A DNA stretch of 64,000 nucleotides. Origin: Arthrobotrys musiformis (taxonomy: Eukaryota > Ascomycota > Orbiliomycetes > Orbiliales > Orbiliaceae). The stretch lies in NCBI GenBank assembly GCA_036971715.1, contig JAVHJL010000005.1, positions 806,001 through 870,000 on the forward strand, given 5' to 3'. The notes under the pieces are model-generated. The model was not told the origin of the DNA, did no database searches, and saw only the letters and a list, made by a program, of their open reading frames with translations. Made by a program: the position numbers and the translations under genes. This document shows positions 45,978 to 56,506 of the stretch, piece by piece. Numbering within the stretch: the first letter of the stretch is position 1; each line of letters opens with the position of its first letter.

Positions 45978-46517
45978 TGGAGCTCACGAAATTTTGTATG
46001 ATATCTTTTTTTTTTTAGCAGGATAAGCTCATTTCTTTTTACGATGATGCTCTTGTCCCAGGTAGTGTGTAATGGGCGCTTTTTTACTTTGTTATGATCT
46101 GATCTAGACCTGGGCTAAAGAGGGTACCTAAGCTATGCTCCCTCCTGTCTGCTCGAATGATACCTTTTTTTTCTCATCGAATTACTATCACTTATAACTA
46201 CTTGAGTACCTACTGGCCATCGAAACCCCACGAAAACAATAACAGAGCTTCATTCCTAGAATATATAAAAGTACCTAGAAGGATACTTGGGTAGTAGAGG
46301 TATTCCAACCCTACTATTTCTATTTACAAAGAATTGAGTTGGATCGCCTGTAAAACGCCTTGATTTTTTCCATAGAATCCCGTCTTGTTTCCCTTTAAAC
46401 CCCCAAATGCTAGTGTCGTAGTAGTAAACCGTTCCACGCCTGTATTATGCATATTAACGAAACCCATAACCACGCTCCATAATGTCATTCCTATTGAATG
46501 ATGTGACAATCCGTGTG
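45978..46517. other. 3' flank of rvb2
   Basis: T-rich 3' UTR-like sequence, then AT-rich spacer with no recognised gene. Confidence 0.5.
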
Positions 46518-47204
46518 TTACCCATCTGGCGCCCTCACTGTAGGAGGATCTGCCTTTTGTTCATCTGGCGCCCTCACTGTAGGAGGACCTGCCTTTTATT
46601 CATCTGGCGCCCTTACTGTAGAAGGATCTGCCCTTTCTTCCTCCAGTCCCTTGTCTTTCCATTGGTTCCGAACGATGGCCATAGCCGCCTACCGAACGAT
46701 TTAGCATTAGTTTTATGTTATAGAATATATTCATTGGAAACCTTACCTGGCGTGTCTCCATAAATTTCTGCATCGCGAGCGACGATTCGGCCAGTTCATC
46801 GATCTCGGCTTTGGTTACCGTGATGGTCTTACTCTCGCCTGCTTCGGCGAGTTTATTCAGACGGAAAACTAGACCATTGAGTTCTCTGAACACAATTGCC
46901 GGGGGAGCCGCGGTGGCGGCTTTTATGACCCGCTCCTTCAGTTGGAGGAGGGATGGGTCGCATGAGGGGGACTATATACGACTTGCAGTTAGATTCTATC
47001 AGAGTTTGAGTGAATACAAAAGACGTACAGAGAAGGCTGGAGACCAGTAGAATGGGGGCAAGGGCCCCTCGAGAGGACGGGAATCCTCGAGATAGGCGAT
47101 ATTATCCCCCGAGAGGTCGGTTTATGCTGAGGGGTGGATTTTGGTGGTTTGAGGTTGGCGGCTTTGATGAGGCGCAGGATGGGGGTGGTTCGTGGGAACT
47201 TCAT
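46518..47204 (-). pseudogene. Small gene A, probably decaying (39-bp repeat at its end)
   Basis: A coding-like minus-strand model. From an ATG at 47204, one frame (KFPRTTPILRLIKAANLKPP) runs to a GGGGG at about 47107-47111, where a shift of one base leads to NIAYLEDSRPLEGPLPPFYW. This ends at an intron (47028-46972). The next exon reads SPSCDPSLLQLKERVIKAA, FRELNGLVFRLNKLAEAGES, EIDELAESSLAMQKFMETRQ, followed by an intron whose TCGGTAG acceptor lies near 46690 and AAMAIVRNQWKDKGLEEE plus the 39-bp repeats. A stop in the first repeat unit (46598-46596) cuts the reading short. Middle exons clearly match copy B at 48277-49104. The fold is helical; no family recognised. The 5-G shift could also be a base-calling error, in which case the gene may be intact. 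Confidence 0.5.
46523..46638. repeat. Three tandem 39-bp units in the 3' end of a minus-strand gene
   Basis: Units start at 46523, 46562 and 46601 (CATCTGGCGCCCT...). On the minus strand each encodes 13 residues of the form ADPPTVRAPDEQK. The unit nearest the gene body has TAA where the middle unit has CAA, giving a stop one repeat early; the far unit ends GATGGGTAA. Length divisible by three and frame preservation suggest a coding repeat. Confidence 0.8.
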
Positions 47205-47257
47205 GGTTATCTGATGGGATGGCTATAGATTGGAGTCCTGGACAAGATGTGGATACA

Positions 47258-47340
47258 GAGATGATTGGGGAGAGATGATGGAGGGTAGATGATGGAGGAG
47301 AGATGATGGAGGAGAGATGACGAGGGGTAGATGATATATA
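47258..47340. repeat. AGATGATGGAGG-type minisatellite
   Basis: Successive imperfect units AGAGATGATGGAGG and GTAGATGATGGAGG are separated by one or two substitutions and end in ATATATAT. It lies just upstream of gene copy A (minus strand), so it may sit in its promoter. Confidence 0.7.
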
Positions 47341-47485
47341 TATTGTAATTTGAATTATATGGCGTTTTTGCTCCTAGTACCTTCGGCCAGCTCTGGTTTA
47401 CGAGACAACCTAGTACCGTTGTTATACGCATTATGGCTATAATACCGTACAAATAATCTCACCTTTTCTTGACACAGTATGTGTC

Positions 47486-47545
47486 TAGGCACCTAGGTCG
47501 CCGTCTCGAGGTAGGTAGGTCGGAGGTAGGTAGGTACTTAGGTAC
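47486..47545. repeat. CCTAGGT / TAGGTAGG repeat island
   Basis: Short units GGCACCTAGGTCG, GAGGTAGGTAGGT and GTACTTAGGTACCC match the motif of the larger island at 21.63-21.84 kb. Confidence 0.65.
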
Positions 47546-48276
47546 CCATTATATTATATATAACATTACACTAGATCAGGCACGCATTCTAAGAGCCTAC
47601 CTACGTCTACCAATTTCAAAAAATAACAGAAGACTCAGAGGAAGAGAAACTTGCATGTAGTTAGCTCCTAAGTAAGCTCGTAAGCATGCAGGTAGTGCAA
47701 GTAATGTATATAGGTATTTCCTATAGCCCTAACTATCATCGATCGTATCTATATCTACAAAGAGCCGAAAGTCCCAACATGTAAAACCACCTTCCTTCCA
47801 TGTTCTCGTATTAGCTTTCAGGTTATGCATGGTACACTGGCATCATTATTATATTCCCTTCTGGGGGTTATACAAGGTATATAGCAGCATCTCCCAAATA
47901 TTCATCGAATTATATATCCTCGATAAACAAAAAATCACTATTTAAATCTAATGAAGTGCTATCCAGTATATTATTCGTCTGGCGGCCTTGCTGTAGCTAT
48001 ATACAAAGAATCCGTAAAATCCTGCTTGTTTAGCCTTCGGTAGTCCGGATAGCCTCGATAAAATCATCCCTTTCCCATTTCTATATTTCCTCGACCCGAA
48101 AATCCACACGACGGCAAACGTTGATCTCTAGAATATCCCCGTATTGATGTGTCTCCGGAATACCATGTGCGTCCTCGTTGCTTATCTCCGAAGTATAGGA
48201 GCAGCAGTGTCAGGTTTGATTTCTTAGAATATTGGGAGGACAGATTTGTGGACCGGGAAGTCTTTTGGGTACTTCT

Positions 48277-49104
48277 TCATGTGTTCAATGAGACCGGAAG
48301 TGAGAAAGCCGAGTACCCTCTCGGAATATATATCTTTCTCCGCTTGTACCTGTTCGTTCCTGAGTTTTCCTCGCAAGAACGGGTATTGCAAACTTGTAGG
48401 GCAATCTTTGGGGGCATCTGGTAGCCCATTGCAAAATACCGTTCCGTGATGTAGTCCGAAACCGTAATAAGGATTTCGGACGTTTGGAAGGACACCGTGT
48501 AGAACTGGCTCGTTTCCTACCAAAGGATTTAGTTTAGGACGACAATGTTTATTATTTTTCAAACTTACATTGGATTCGGATTGCAAATCAGTGAGGGCAA
48601 GCACCGATTTCACTTGCTGCAGTGATTGCAATGCATGTCTCGATCACAGGTCATTCCAGCAGTCTTGACAGGGCCCCGAGAAGGGCGGTCCACGACGCAC
48701 ATCGGGCAGCATCTCTGGTAGAAGTTCAAAAACTCCATGCAGTAGGAAATGGCAAGCACCGATTTCACTTGCTGCAGTGATTGCTTTGTGGGAATCGTCA
48801 CTTTTTTTTTCCCGGCGTCGGCAAGTGTGTTGAGGCGGGATGCCTGGTCCGGTATTCAGCTAACGTCTCCAAAACTGGAGACATCTCTGCGGATCTAATA
48901 ACCCAGTCTCGGAGCCGGAGGAGGTGGGGGGTCACACGACCCTGACTATGATACGAGGTTAGAACCTTCTGGCTTATTCTTGACTTAGCAAGGTGGAAGT
49001 ATGACAATACATACCGAGAACGCCTTTGACCACGTAGCTTGAGGCAAGGGGCCCTCGAGTGGTCTGGTTCTTATCAGATGGTCCTGTATGATGCGGAGGA
49101 CCAT
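48277..49104 (-). pseudogene. Gene B, degenerate paralogue of gene A with internal duplication
   Basis: ATG at 49104-49102 opens VLRIIQDHLIRTRPLEGPLP, which ends at an intron (49014-48946, GTATGT/CATAG) placed exactly as in gene A; the exon ends WSKAFS in B and WSPAFS in A. The next exon starts SGSCD (A: SPSCD) but then needs several frame changes to follow A: LLRLRDWVIRS, then RLNTLADAGKKKVTIPTKQS. A cysteine-rich stretch (FYQRCCPMCVVD, CDRDMHCNHCSK) follows. A 34-bp direct repeat (48596-48629 and 48751-48784) marks an internal 155-bp duplication. A further exon, joined over a good intron near 48565-48519, reads FQTSEILITVSDYITERYFA; a different frame (GFLTSGLIEHMKKYPKDF) is equally protein-like. 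Multiple shifts argue for a pseudogene. Confidence 0.5.
48596..48784. repeat. Pair of 34-bp direct repeats, 155 bp apart
   Basis: GGCAAGCACCGATTTCACTT and the following 14 bases occur identically at 48596-48629 and 48751-48784. Identity over 34 bases inside otherwise decayed sequence points to a recent local duplication. Confidence 0.85.
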
Positions 49105-50202
49105 CTATCGGCAGTTCTGTAAAACTATCTTTTTGGATAGTAGCTTGCTCGCGTTTGACTCAGGGGTGGCAATTAAACCGAATGTGTTTGATTTGTAGAA
49201 ACCTCATTTTTTTCTGTTAGAGGTATATCAGATTGGGGAACGAAGGATGATGCAAGGCAAAGATAGATTTAGTTTAACGTTTAAGAGACGAGGTGAAGGT
49301 GTGGATGTGTAGGTGTGAAGATGAAGGAGGAAAGAAAGAATCCGGGGGAGGGGGAAGAAGAAGTGGAATTTATAGTCCCGTTTGCAATTATAATTATATA
49401 TTTATTTATATAATATCTACCGAATATCCTAACTTACGGCTGATCTAAACGCCAGTCGATTCTTGTATGTTGTTTATTATATTATATTACCTTTTGTCAG
49501 TTTACGATCTTCGATCTTCAAAGCGTTTCCTGCGAGCTATTGCAATTGGTTCAAATTGGGGTGTTTATCTGCCTACCTAGGTACCTACCTAAGTACGTAG
49601 GAGGTGGTCTGAGGCCCTCCAGGTTAATGTTTTGTATACCTATCTACCTGTATCTGATGCCCTAGCGCGCGTGCACAGATCTTCACAGACGTATATATTC
49701 CTTTACCGGTACCACGTACTAAATTCTTTAGTTCTCAATAATACACACTAATAGATGGGCGTGTATTCGATAAACCTACTTACCGAGTTCCTATGTACAT
49801 AAGTAAGTACCTACCGATATATAGGGGTATTGATTTGGTGACAGCAAGTATATATAAAACAGTGGTGGTGGTTGGAGGGGAGAAATGTGGTGAGTGTGTG
49901 GTATTTCGCTGCAGCGCCCAGCCAGCGCCGTAGCACAGCGAACGTATTTGTTTACGCTCGGGTTTTGGCCCTTGTTCGCCGCTTCACCGCTTCAACGGCA
50001 ACCACAAACCCACACTCCTTTATCATCAACCAGCCAACCACTTTTATTCAGAGTAACTACCGTCCTTTCATCTCGAAGATGAGTGGGCATCCATAAATCC
50101 GATTACCTACGAAATTCCAAGTACCTCGGGCACGTTTGATACGAAACCTTTTGAACCGTTACGAGTATCCTCTTCTATTCTGTCATATTCTAGTCGCCGA
50201 AG
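49105..50202. other. Spacer and leader of the apc15 gene
   Basis: AT-rich, with CCTAGGTACCTACC motifs near 49575-49605 and 49790-49815. A TATA-like TATATATAAAAC at 49850-49861 is followed by a leader with several upstream ATGs (49885, 50078), so translation of the gene at 50203 may be subject to upstream-ORF control. Confidence 0.45.
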
Positions 50203-50925
50203 ATGATGGGCCTGGGGCTTCCCATGCTCACGCCTCGTGATGTATGCTCCCTTTTTTTTTTTTTTTTTTTTTTTTTTCAAAAGCTATCCAGACGATCCAT
50301 AGCTAATGTGTGACAGACGCAATCACTATGGTACACACCCTCGCACACCTTCGGCTACACCGTGCCTCCAAAGCCAACCTCAGCACCACTCCTCAATTCA
50401 ACCGGGCAGACAACAAATACACCCGCAGGAGCAGGAGGGAATAACAATCAACACAATCATCACCAACAATACCGTGCGCAAAGGGATGCGACGCGATCTG
50501 CGTTGGCAGCGTATGGACCCTCGGCGTTACAACAGCTGGCTATAGACGAAGATGCGGTCGAGAAGAGGAAGTTGCATATTGCGCGGTTTGGGGCGACGTG
50601 GATTAAGCCGCCTGGGATGATGAAGACTTTGCAGGGGGTTATTGATGAGGAACTTGAACGGGCTGAGCAGATGGCTATGGAGGGGGAGACCACGGTTGAT
50701 GAGGGTGCTTTTGCTGGGGATGTTAATATGGTCGGTGGGGAGGCTGTGGATGTTACTGGTGATGGGGAGGTTGAGGATGATGGAGATGAGGATGGTGTGG
50801 AGGAAGAGGAGGGCGAGGAGGGTGAAAATGGGGAGGAGGGGTTGATGGAGGAAGGGGAAGTGGATTTGGATGCTGATATTCCTGAGGCCGATAGCACTGG
50901 GTGGAGCGAGGAGGAAGAGGAAGAA

Positions 50926-50960
<35 letters not shown>

Positions 50961-51405
50961 AGAAGAGGAAGAAGTTGAAGAGATGGATGATGGCGAAGAG
51001 GAGGATGAGGAAGGGTACGAGGAACTTGAGGGCGAAGGGGTTTCAATTTACGAGGAAGGGGAGTCCGGGCTTGATGAACTATCTGCCATCGCTGATACGA
51101 CGCAAGGCAGTATCGATGATTTCTCAGAGATCGGTGATGGCTCTCCACGCCCCATTACACCGGGCCACGTTCAGCGTCGCGATACCCCGACTTCAGCGGC
51201 TGCCTCTCGACATGTCGGCCCTCAAGGGCACTATCAGAATATCCGAAGGTTACCTGCGAGGATGCAGGCTTCTGGGAGTTCACCGCTCGGTAGACAGGTT
51301 ACTACACCTACTAGCAGGACTACGCGACGGGGTGGAAGGGGTGCACCGGTTGCTGATAGTTCGGTTATGTACATGTCTGGCGACGAGATGGAAGTTGACG
51401 ATTGA
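50203..51405 (+). CDS. apc15: Anaphase-promoting complex subunit Apc15/Mnd2-like
   Basis: Two exons, 50203-50241 and 50317-51405, give 375 residues (yeast Mnd2 is 368). The N-terminus LPMLTPRDTQSLWYTPSH matches the fungal Apc15 start (P-x-LTP-x-D-x-x-SLWY), and residues 85-125 (AAYGPSALQQLAIDEDAVEK, IARFGATWIKPPGMMKTLQG) match the conserved core (RFGAxWxxPPGxxKTxQ). Apc15/Mnd2 is a small APC/C subunit linked to the mitotic checkpoint complex and Cdc20 turnover. The second half is extremely acidic, with a near-pure run of about 25 glutamates, then a Pro/Arg/Ser-rich end. The 75-nt intron contains a run of over 20 T between donor and acceptor. The upstream ATG/ATG doublet makes the exact first Met uncertain by one codon. 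Confidence 0.87.
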
Positions 51406-53175
51406 CATTCCTCTTGATATCTTTATTGCATGGTCGATCGATTCTTTTGCACTTTTTTTTTTTGTCTTTTCATTCCATGCTCTCGACGGTGTTTTCCTTT
51501 ATGAAGGAATTCGAACTGCTACTTTGCTTTGGGAGTGTGGTACTAAATCTACGACCTTGCGACGTGTTCTCTTTTTTTTTTTTTTTTTTTGTTTCTTTTC
51601 GATTTTTTCATGTATCGGCGTTTCCCTTTTGCAATTACACGAATGACTGCTCTGACGACTAATGCATTGCGAGTGGCGTTTTTCTTGGGAGGAGGGTGTT
51701 TCTTTTTTGCTTTGCCTGTACTACTAGCTGCTACTATTACTGCTCCTGTTATTACTCTTGTTCCTATTACGACTCCGGTCATTATTATATACAAAGGCAG
51801 AGTCTCGCGGGAGGCAATATCATGGAAACTATGCAATACTATACTATTTTCCCATGCTATATATAAGGTGAACGTGTCTTGAAGGGGCTGGCCATATGGC
51901 CATATGGTTCTAGAATGGTGGGTGCATGCAGGCGGTCTCGGATGGGCCTGACGTCGGTATGAGACAAAGCATCACATGATGATGATAAGGTGGACCCAGA
52001 ACAGAGATTCTGATGGGATCTCATGCCGGGTTTTGGGGAGGCACATCCGGCGCATGTATCTTGTGTCTGCATGAGCCTTAATCGTATGTGACTGCAGTAC
52101 TGCCTTTTTGCTTGTTTGTCTTTTGTTATCGCCAGTTAGCATTACATGGTACGTAGGCTGGTACTATAGTTTAGTCTCGACTCATCCGCCCTTTTTACTG
52201 TGGATTTTAAATGGTTAGCAGTTGTATGGTCGGATTTGGTGGGATTATATCGTAATTGGCTATCGTGGTTTGTATTGTCGTATATCGTATTATAGTGCCG
52301 GGTTGGATCCTTTGAGGGTTATAATTATAAGCATAGATATCGCATAGACGTCGGGTAAACAGGATCCGCCCCTTCCAGGCCGTATTATAGCACCGACAGT
52401 GAGCATTATTTTATTTTATTTATTTTTATCGTTCTACTGTATCTCCATTAGAGTACCTGAATAGCATAGTAGGAATAGAAAGAGAGTTGAGGTTGTGGTG
52501 TTTCCAAATTGACGTTATCTTGAAACGACATCGCCAACATCTGGCCTCACTCCCTCCCTTTCCCTCTTCCCCTTCCCATCATCACCATCATCATCATCAC
52601 CACCATCACCACAACCATCACCACAACCCCTATCGCAGACATAGCATAGACAAAGACAAAAAACATCAAAGCTCCTCTGGTTCTGTTTCAGGGTATCCTT
52701 ACGCATCGCTAGCTTTGTTTCTCTTTCAGGGGAAGAACCACAGAAAACCGAGGAATCTTTCGCTTTGCTTTGCTTTGCTTTGCTTGGGACCAAGTTAACG
52801 TAACTTGACTGTTTCCATCAGCTGATAAAAAGGGCCCTGTTTCTCCGACCCCCAATCTTCCGAACTTCCCAAACCACCTTCGTCATCACCATCACCATCA
52901 TCACCATCACCCAGACATCTACCAGCATCCCCCCTCATCCCCTATCCTCAAAGGAAGAAAGAAATCTTAAAAAACGTAAGCCTCAGTTCCTGTCCACCCT
53001 CCTCCTCCTGCTCCAAAAAAATAAAATACAAAAAAAAACAAGCTCCAGCCGAGGCCTCGCTTCTATTTCCAGAGCTGTTTTCAAATATATCATCTCAAGA
53101 GTTAATAACACCTACTAACGTTTCCCTTTAGAACTCTAATTTAGAGCTTTCTAACTCTCAAGCAACATCGCCATC
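51406..53175. other. Spacer with CAT/CAC microsatellites; promoter of ypt1
   Basis: T-run at 51571-51590. A hydrophobic open frame at 51589-51882 is not supported as a gene. CATCACCATCATCATCATCA-type microsatellites lie at 52576-52626 and 52878-52911. Pyrimidine-rich promoter and leader sequence continues to the ypt1 ATG at 53176, with a possible leader intron (GTAAGC at 52976 to TTTAG at about 53131). Confidence 0.5.
52576..52626. repeat. CAT/CAC trinucleotide microsatellite
   Basis: Near-pure runs of CAT, CAC and CAA trinucleotides on the plus strand; a second, shorter run lies at 52878-52911. Both are in the non-coding region upstream of ypt1. Confidence 0.75.
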
Positions 53176-54595
53176 ATGAATCCAGAGTGTACGGCACCTC
53201 CCTTAACCCCCCTTCTTTGATATCTCTATCAGAGCTCTACCAGGAGCTTGCTTATCTCCTTTTCATCTTTTATTCCTTCCTTCTCTCTCTCTAGTTTTTT
53301 TTTTTTTGGTTTGCTAACGATGGATGCTCGGCTGTCCGATTTGTAGATGTATCATCCCCTTTTCCTAGGTCCATTAGGACATCTATCGTCCCCTGTTGCT
53401 CTCGTTGCTCTCGTTGCTCTATAAGCGCCTCCGTCTGCTTCCTACTGCCCCCTGTTCGCTCCGTTACGCCATCTTGCAGATAGGGCACACGCGACTCAGA
53501 TCCGAATCAAGCCATGTCTTCTTCATCGCCGACCTCTCCAACATCGGAGCGAGCCATCTTCCCCGTCCTTCCTATCTCTCCAACATCTCCTACCTCTTCC
53601 GCACCGTCATCCAGATCGAAAGACAAGCTAACCAAGTGGGGCGGTTCTGCCTCGGATCTCGAAAGATACGATTACCTCTTCAAGCTCCTCCTCATCGGTG
53701 ACTCTGGTGTCGGCAAGTCCTGCTTGTTGCTCAGGTTTGCCGATGACACATACACTGAATCCTACATTTCGACTATCGGTGTTGATTTTGTAAGACCTTG
53801 CCTCCTGTCGAGTAACGGCGGTATTTTTAGTGTTACGTGTTATTGACTGTTTGTGTAGAAAATCCGCACAATCGAGCTCGATGGCAAGACCGTGAAGCTG
53901 CAAATTGTAAGTCCGGCCGTCCCCTTAACTTATTCTTTTTTGGGGGGGATGGTATGCTGATATTTTATTTCATTTTTTAGTGGGATACTGCTGGCCAGGA
54001 GCGATTCCGTACGATTACTTCGTCATACTACCGAGGTACGCCGGTTCGAGAGAAACCCTACGAAACAACTATCAGAAGGACTAACGAACTGCTTACCAGG
54101 GGCTCACGGTATCTGCGTCGTTTTCGATGTAACGGATATGGGTACGCAGTCCATCAAAAGGCGCTACGCTAGTTGGATCCAAACTAACATGAGCAACCTA
54201 TAGACTCCTTCAACAACGTCAAGCAGTGGTTGCAGGAAATCGATAGATATGCCACAGAGGGTGTCAACAAGCTTCTCGTCGGAAACAAGAGCGACATGTC
54301 GGACAAGAAAGTCGTGGACTACACTGTCGCGAAGGTACGGGCGGTTTCCAACGAACGGCACTTGAAACCACTAACTTTGTGCTGTTTTTGAACAAAATAG
54401 GAATTCGCAGATAGCTTGGGAATCCCATTTTTGGAGACGTCCGCGAAGAGCGCCACAAATGTCGAACAGGCTTTCTTGACCATGGCCCGACAGATCAAGG
54501 AACGCATGGGAAGCGCCACCCAGAACAACAAGCCCACAGTCTCGGTCAATGCCGGCCAATCGGTCAGCCAGCAATCCAGCGGAGGCTGCTGCTAA
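53176..54595 (+). CDS. ypt1: Rab GTPase Ypt1/Rab1
   Basis: Seven exons: 53176-53186, 53666-53789, 53859-53906, 53981-54035, 54100-54141, 54204-54334 and 54401-54595, giving 201 residues. The 11-nt first exon ATG AAT CCA GA joins over a 479-nt intron (GTGTAC donor, GCTAAC branch, GAAAG acceptor) to give the canonical [15 protein letters not shown]. All G motifs are present: GDSGVGKS, switch [31 protein letters not shown]. The C-terminus GGCC is the double geranylgeranyl site. Ypt1 drives ER-to-Golgi and early autophagy membrane tethering. Exon sizes and phases all agree. The large first intron contains an in-frame alternative ATG (53514) that would give an N-terminally extended form. Confidence 0.95.
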
Positions 54596-56506
54596 ACGGG
54601 TACCGGAAATACCAAGAGGAAAGATGACCAAAAAAAGAAAGAAAATTAGAAGAAATAATTGAAGAAAAGATGGTAGAAATTTTGTTGTTTCGATTTGGAC
54701 ATAAGAAAAACAAAGGGACAGTCAGTCTGCGGAAAATTTTACATCTTTGAAACCGAACAAGGAAGCAAAACGGACTTTGGGATATTTATTTTTTGTCCGT
54801 TTTGGTTTTCTTCTTTTATGTCTATTAATTGAAAGCGCATCCTTTTTTAGCAAAACCTTCGTCTTCCTCGCGCTCTCTCTCTTTTTTTTCTGACTCTTTT
54901 TCTTTCTTTTTTTGGTCTTTCCTCTCTCTCGTTTCCCGTGGAAAGAAATAGCCACCGCCGGTCGTGAGATACGAAAACACTCCTTCTAGTCAAATACGAT
55001 AGAAACGAAACGAATTGAGACGGCCACGTCCATACCACTGGAGCTCGAGGTTTATCGAATTCACGATTTATTTAGTGGAGAGAGGGGAGAGAAGAAGGAT
55101 GAATGGGGGGGTTGGAAGTGAGAAAAGAAAAACAATGACAAATACGAAACGAAATGGTCAGGGAGATGAGAGCTAGAGAGAAGGTGCTAATGGCATTTTG
55201 GGAAGAGACAAAGAAGCCGAAGGTCTAGAAATCTTTTTTGGTCTTTTTTCCGGTCGTTTTGGAACAATTCGCAAACTGTACTCTACCATATATTCTTTCG
55301 TCCCTTTCTCCTTCTCTCCTCTTCTTTCCTTTCATTTCCTTCTTTCCTTCTCTCCCTTTTTTTATTGTTTCTCTTGGATAGCTCTTTGACTGCTTGTCTT
55401 TTTTACAACATCGTGCGTGTTCCTTTTTTTTCTTTGTCAACCTTTTTTTCGAATTCCCGGATGCTATTTAATCCATGTTTATCCGCCGGTTGGACGGGAG
55501 TTTTTCGTCGTGTGTCTTCCTTTTTACTGCTGTTTCTTCCTTTGGCCGTGCGCTTTTTTGTTATTAAATTATGTGTGTAATTCCTGTTGACTACGGTGGA
55601 AATATGAAATAAATCGATCCTTTAGTGTCATTTTTTCGATATTGTAGTATGGGTATTCGCCTTGGTACTGGGTACCGATGAGGTTTTCGTGCCTTGAGAT
55701 ATCGTATTTACGTGATGTTAGAATTACGATATATTAGATCAGTGGTATGGGCTTTGTGGTGTCGATATGGATTGAAACTAATGCTGGATTAAGGTAATTA
55801 TGAGAAACAGGAGGTGTATAGTCTCTCCGGGGCCCTATTAATAGTTATAGTTCGAGGGAGTAATTGGAATTATTCTGAACTTTGATTCAGCCTCAGGTTC
55901 AGCTCGGGGGTATTGGGTATACGGAAGTATATTTTATTTACCCGTTGTTCCCTTTTTAAATATTGATATCTGAGACTGTTGATGCGGGAGGGTGGGGGGT
56001 AGTTTATACCGGCCGGGATTATCGATTGGCATCGGCGATGGGCTATTTGCTAGGAACATGCCGTGTTCCAAAATCCAACAAAGTGTGGGTGGCTTGAGGG
56101 TGTTCGAAACCGTATTACTGCGTTGGGGGGGTTCTGTGCCGCTGTTACATTTGACGTCAGTGGTTGGGTTATTAATTATATATAATTATCATGATGGTTG
56201 CTGGTAACCTTCGAGGCTTCCGGTTTGGTGAATTGCAGTCTTTAGGATTGGTTGTTAATTGGAGGTATTTTCTTTTGGGTGGTTGTAGATTTTTTTGAGG
56301 GATATCGATGTTCTCGTGTGGAATTCATTCGGGTGGGATGTATACGCATATGATTGGAGTTCTATTTAAGAACGGGGTGATTCCCTGGCATTGTTATCTC
56401 GTCGGTGGGATATACTACACAATCGTCTTAAAACTTCTTCTTTATCATTACAGAAAATATAGACTCTTAAATCTTTATCTTTATCATTCAAGTTAATTCG
56501 ATCACG
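54596..56506. other. Spacer downstream of ypt1
   Basis: 1.9 kb. 54596-55600 is A/T-rich with long T/C runs, consistent with a 3' UTR and terminator. The rest shows no recognisable gene; the last 60 bases before 56507 are the likely leader of the next gene. Confidence 0.45.

Larger units (their letters stand above)
47205..48276. other. Spacer between gene copies A and B, with minisatellite and TAGGTA island
   Basis: A minisatellite of GATGGAGG-AGA units occupies 47258-47340 and a TAGGTAGGT/CCTAGGT island 47486-47545. The rest is AT-rich with no recognised gene. Confidence 0.5.

Noticed and set aside
51589..51882. Hydrophobic 97-codon frame that could be a small membrane protein
   Set aside because: It starts in a poly-T region and its hydrophobicity follows from T-rich codons; no start context or conserved motif.
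53187..53665. Ypt1 model starting at 53514 as the main protein
   Set aside because: The 11-nt exon at 53176 spliced with GTGTAC gives the exact canonical MNPEYDYLFK start, so the longer form is at most an alternative.
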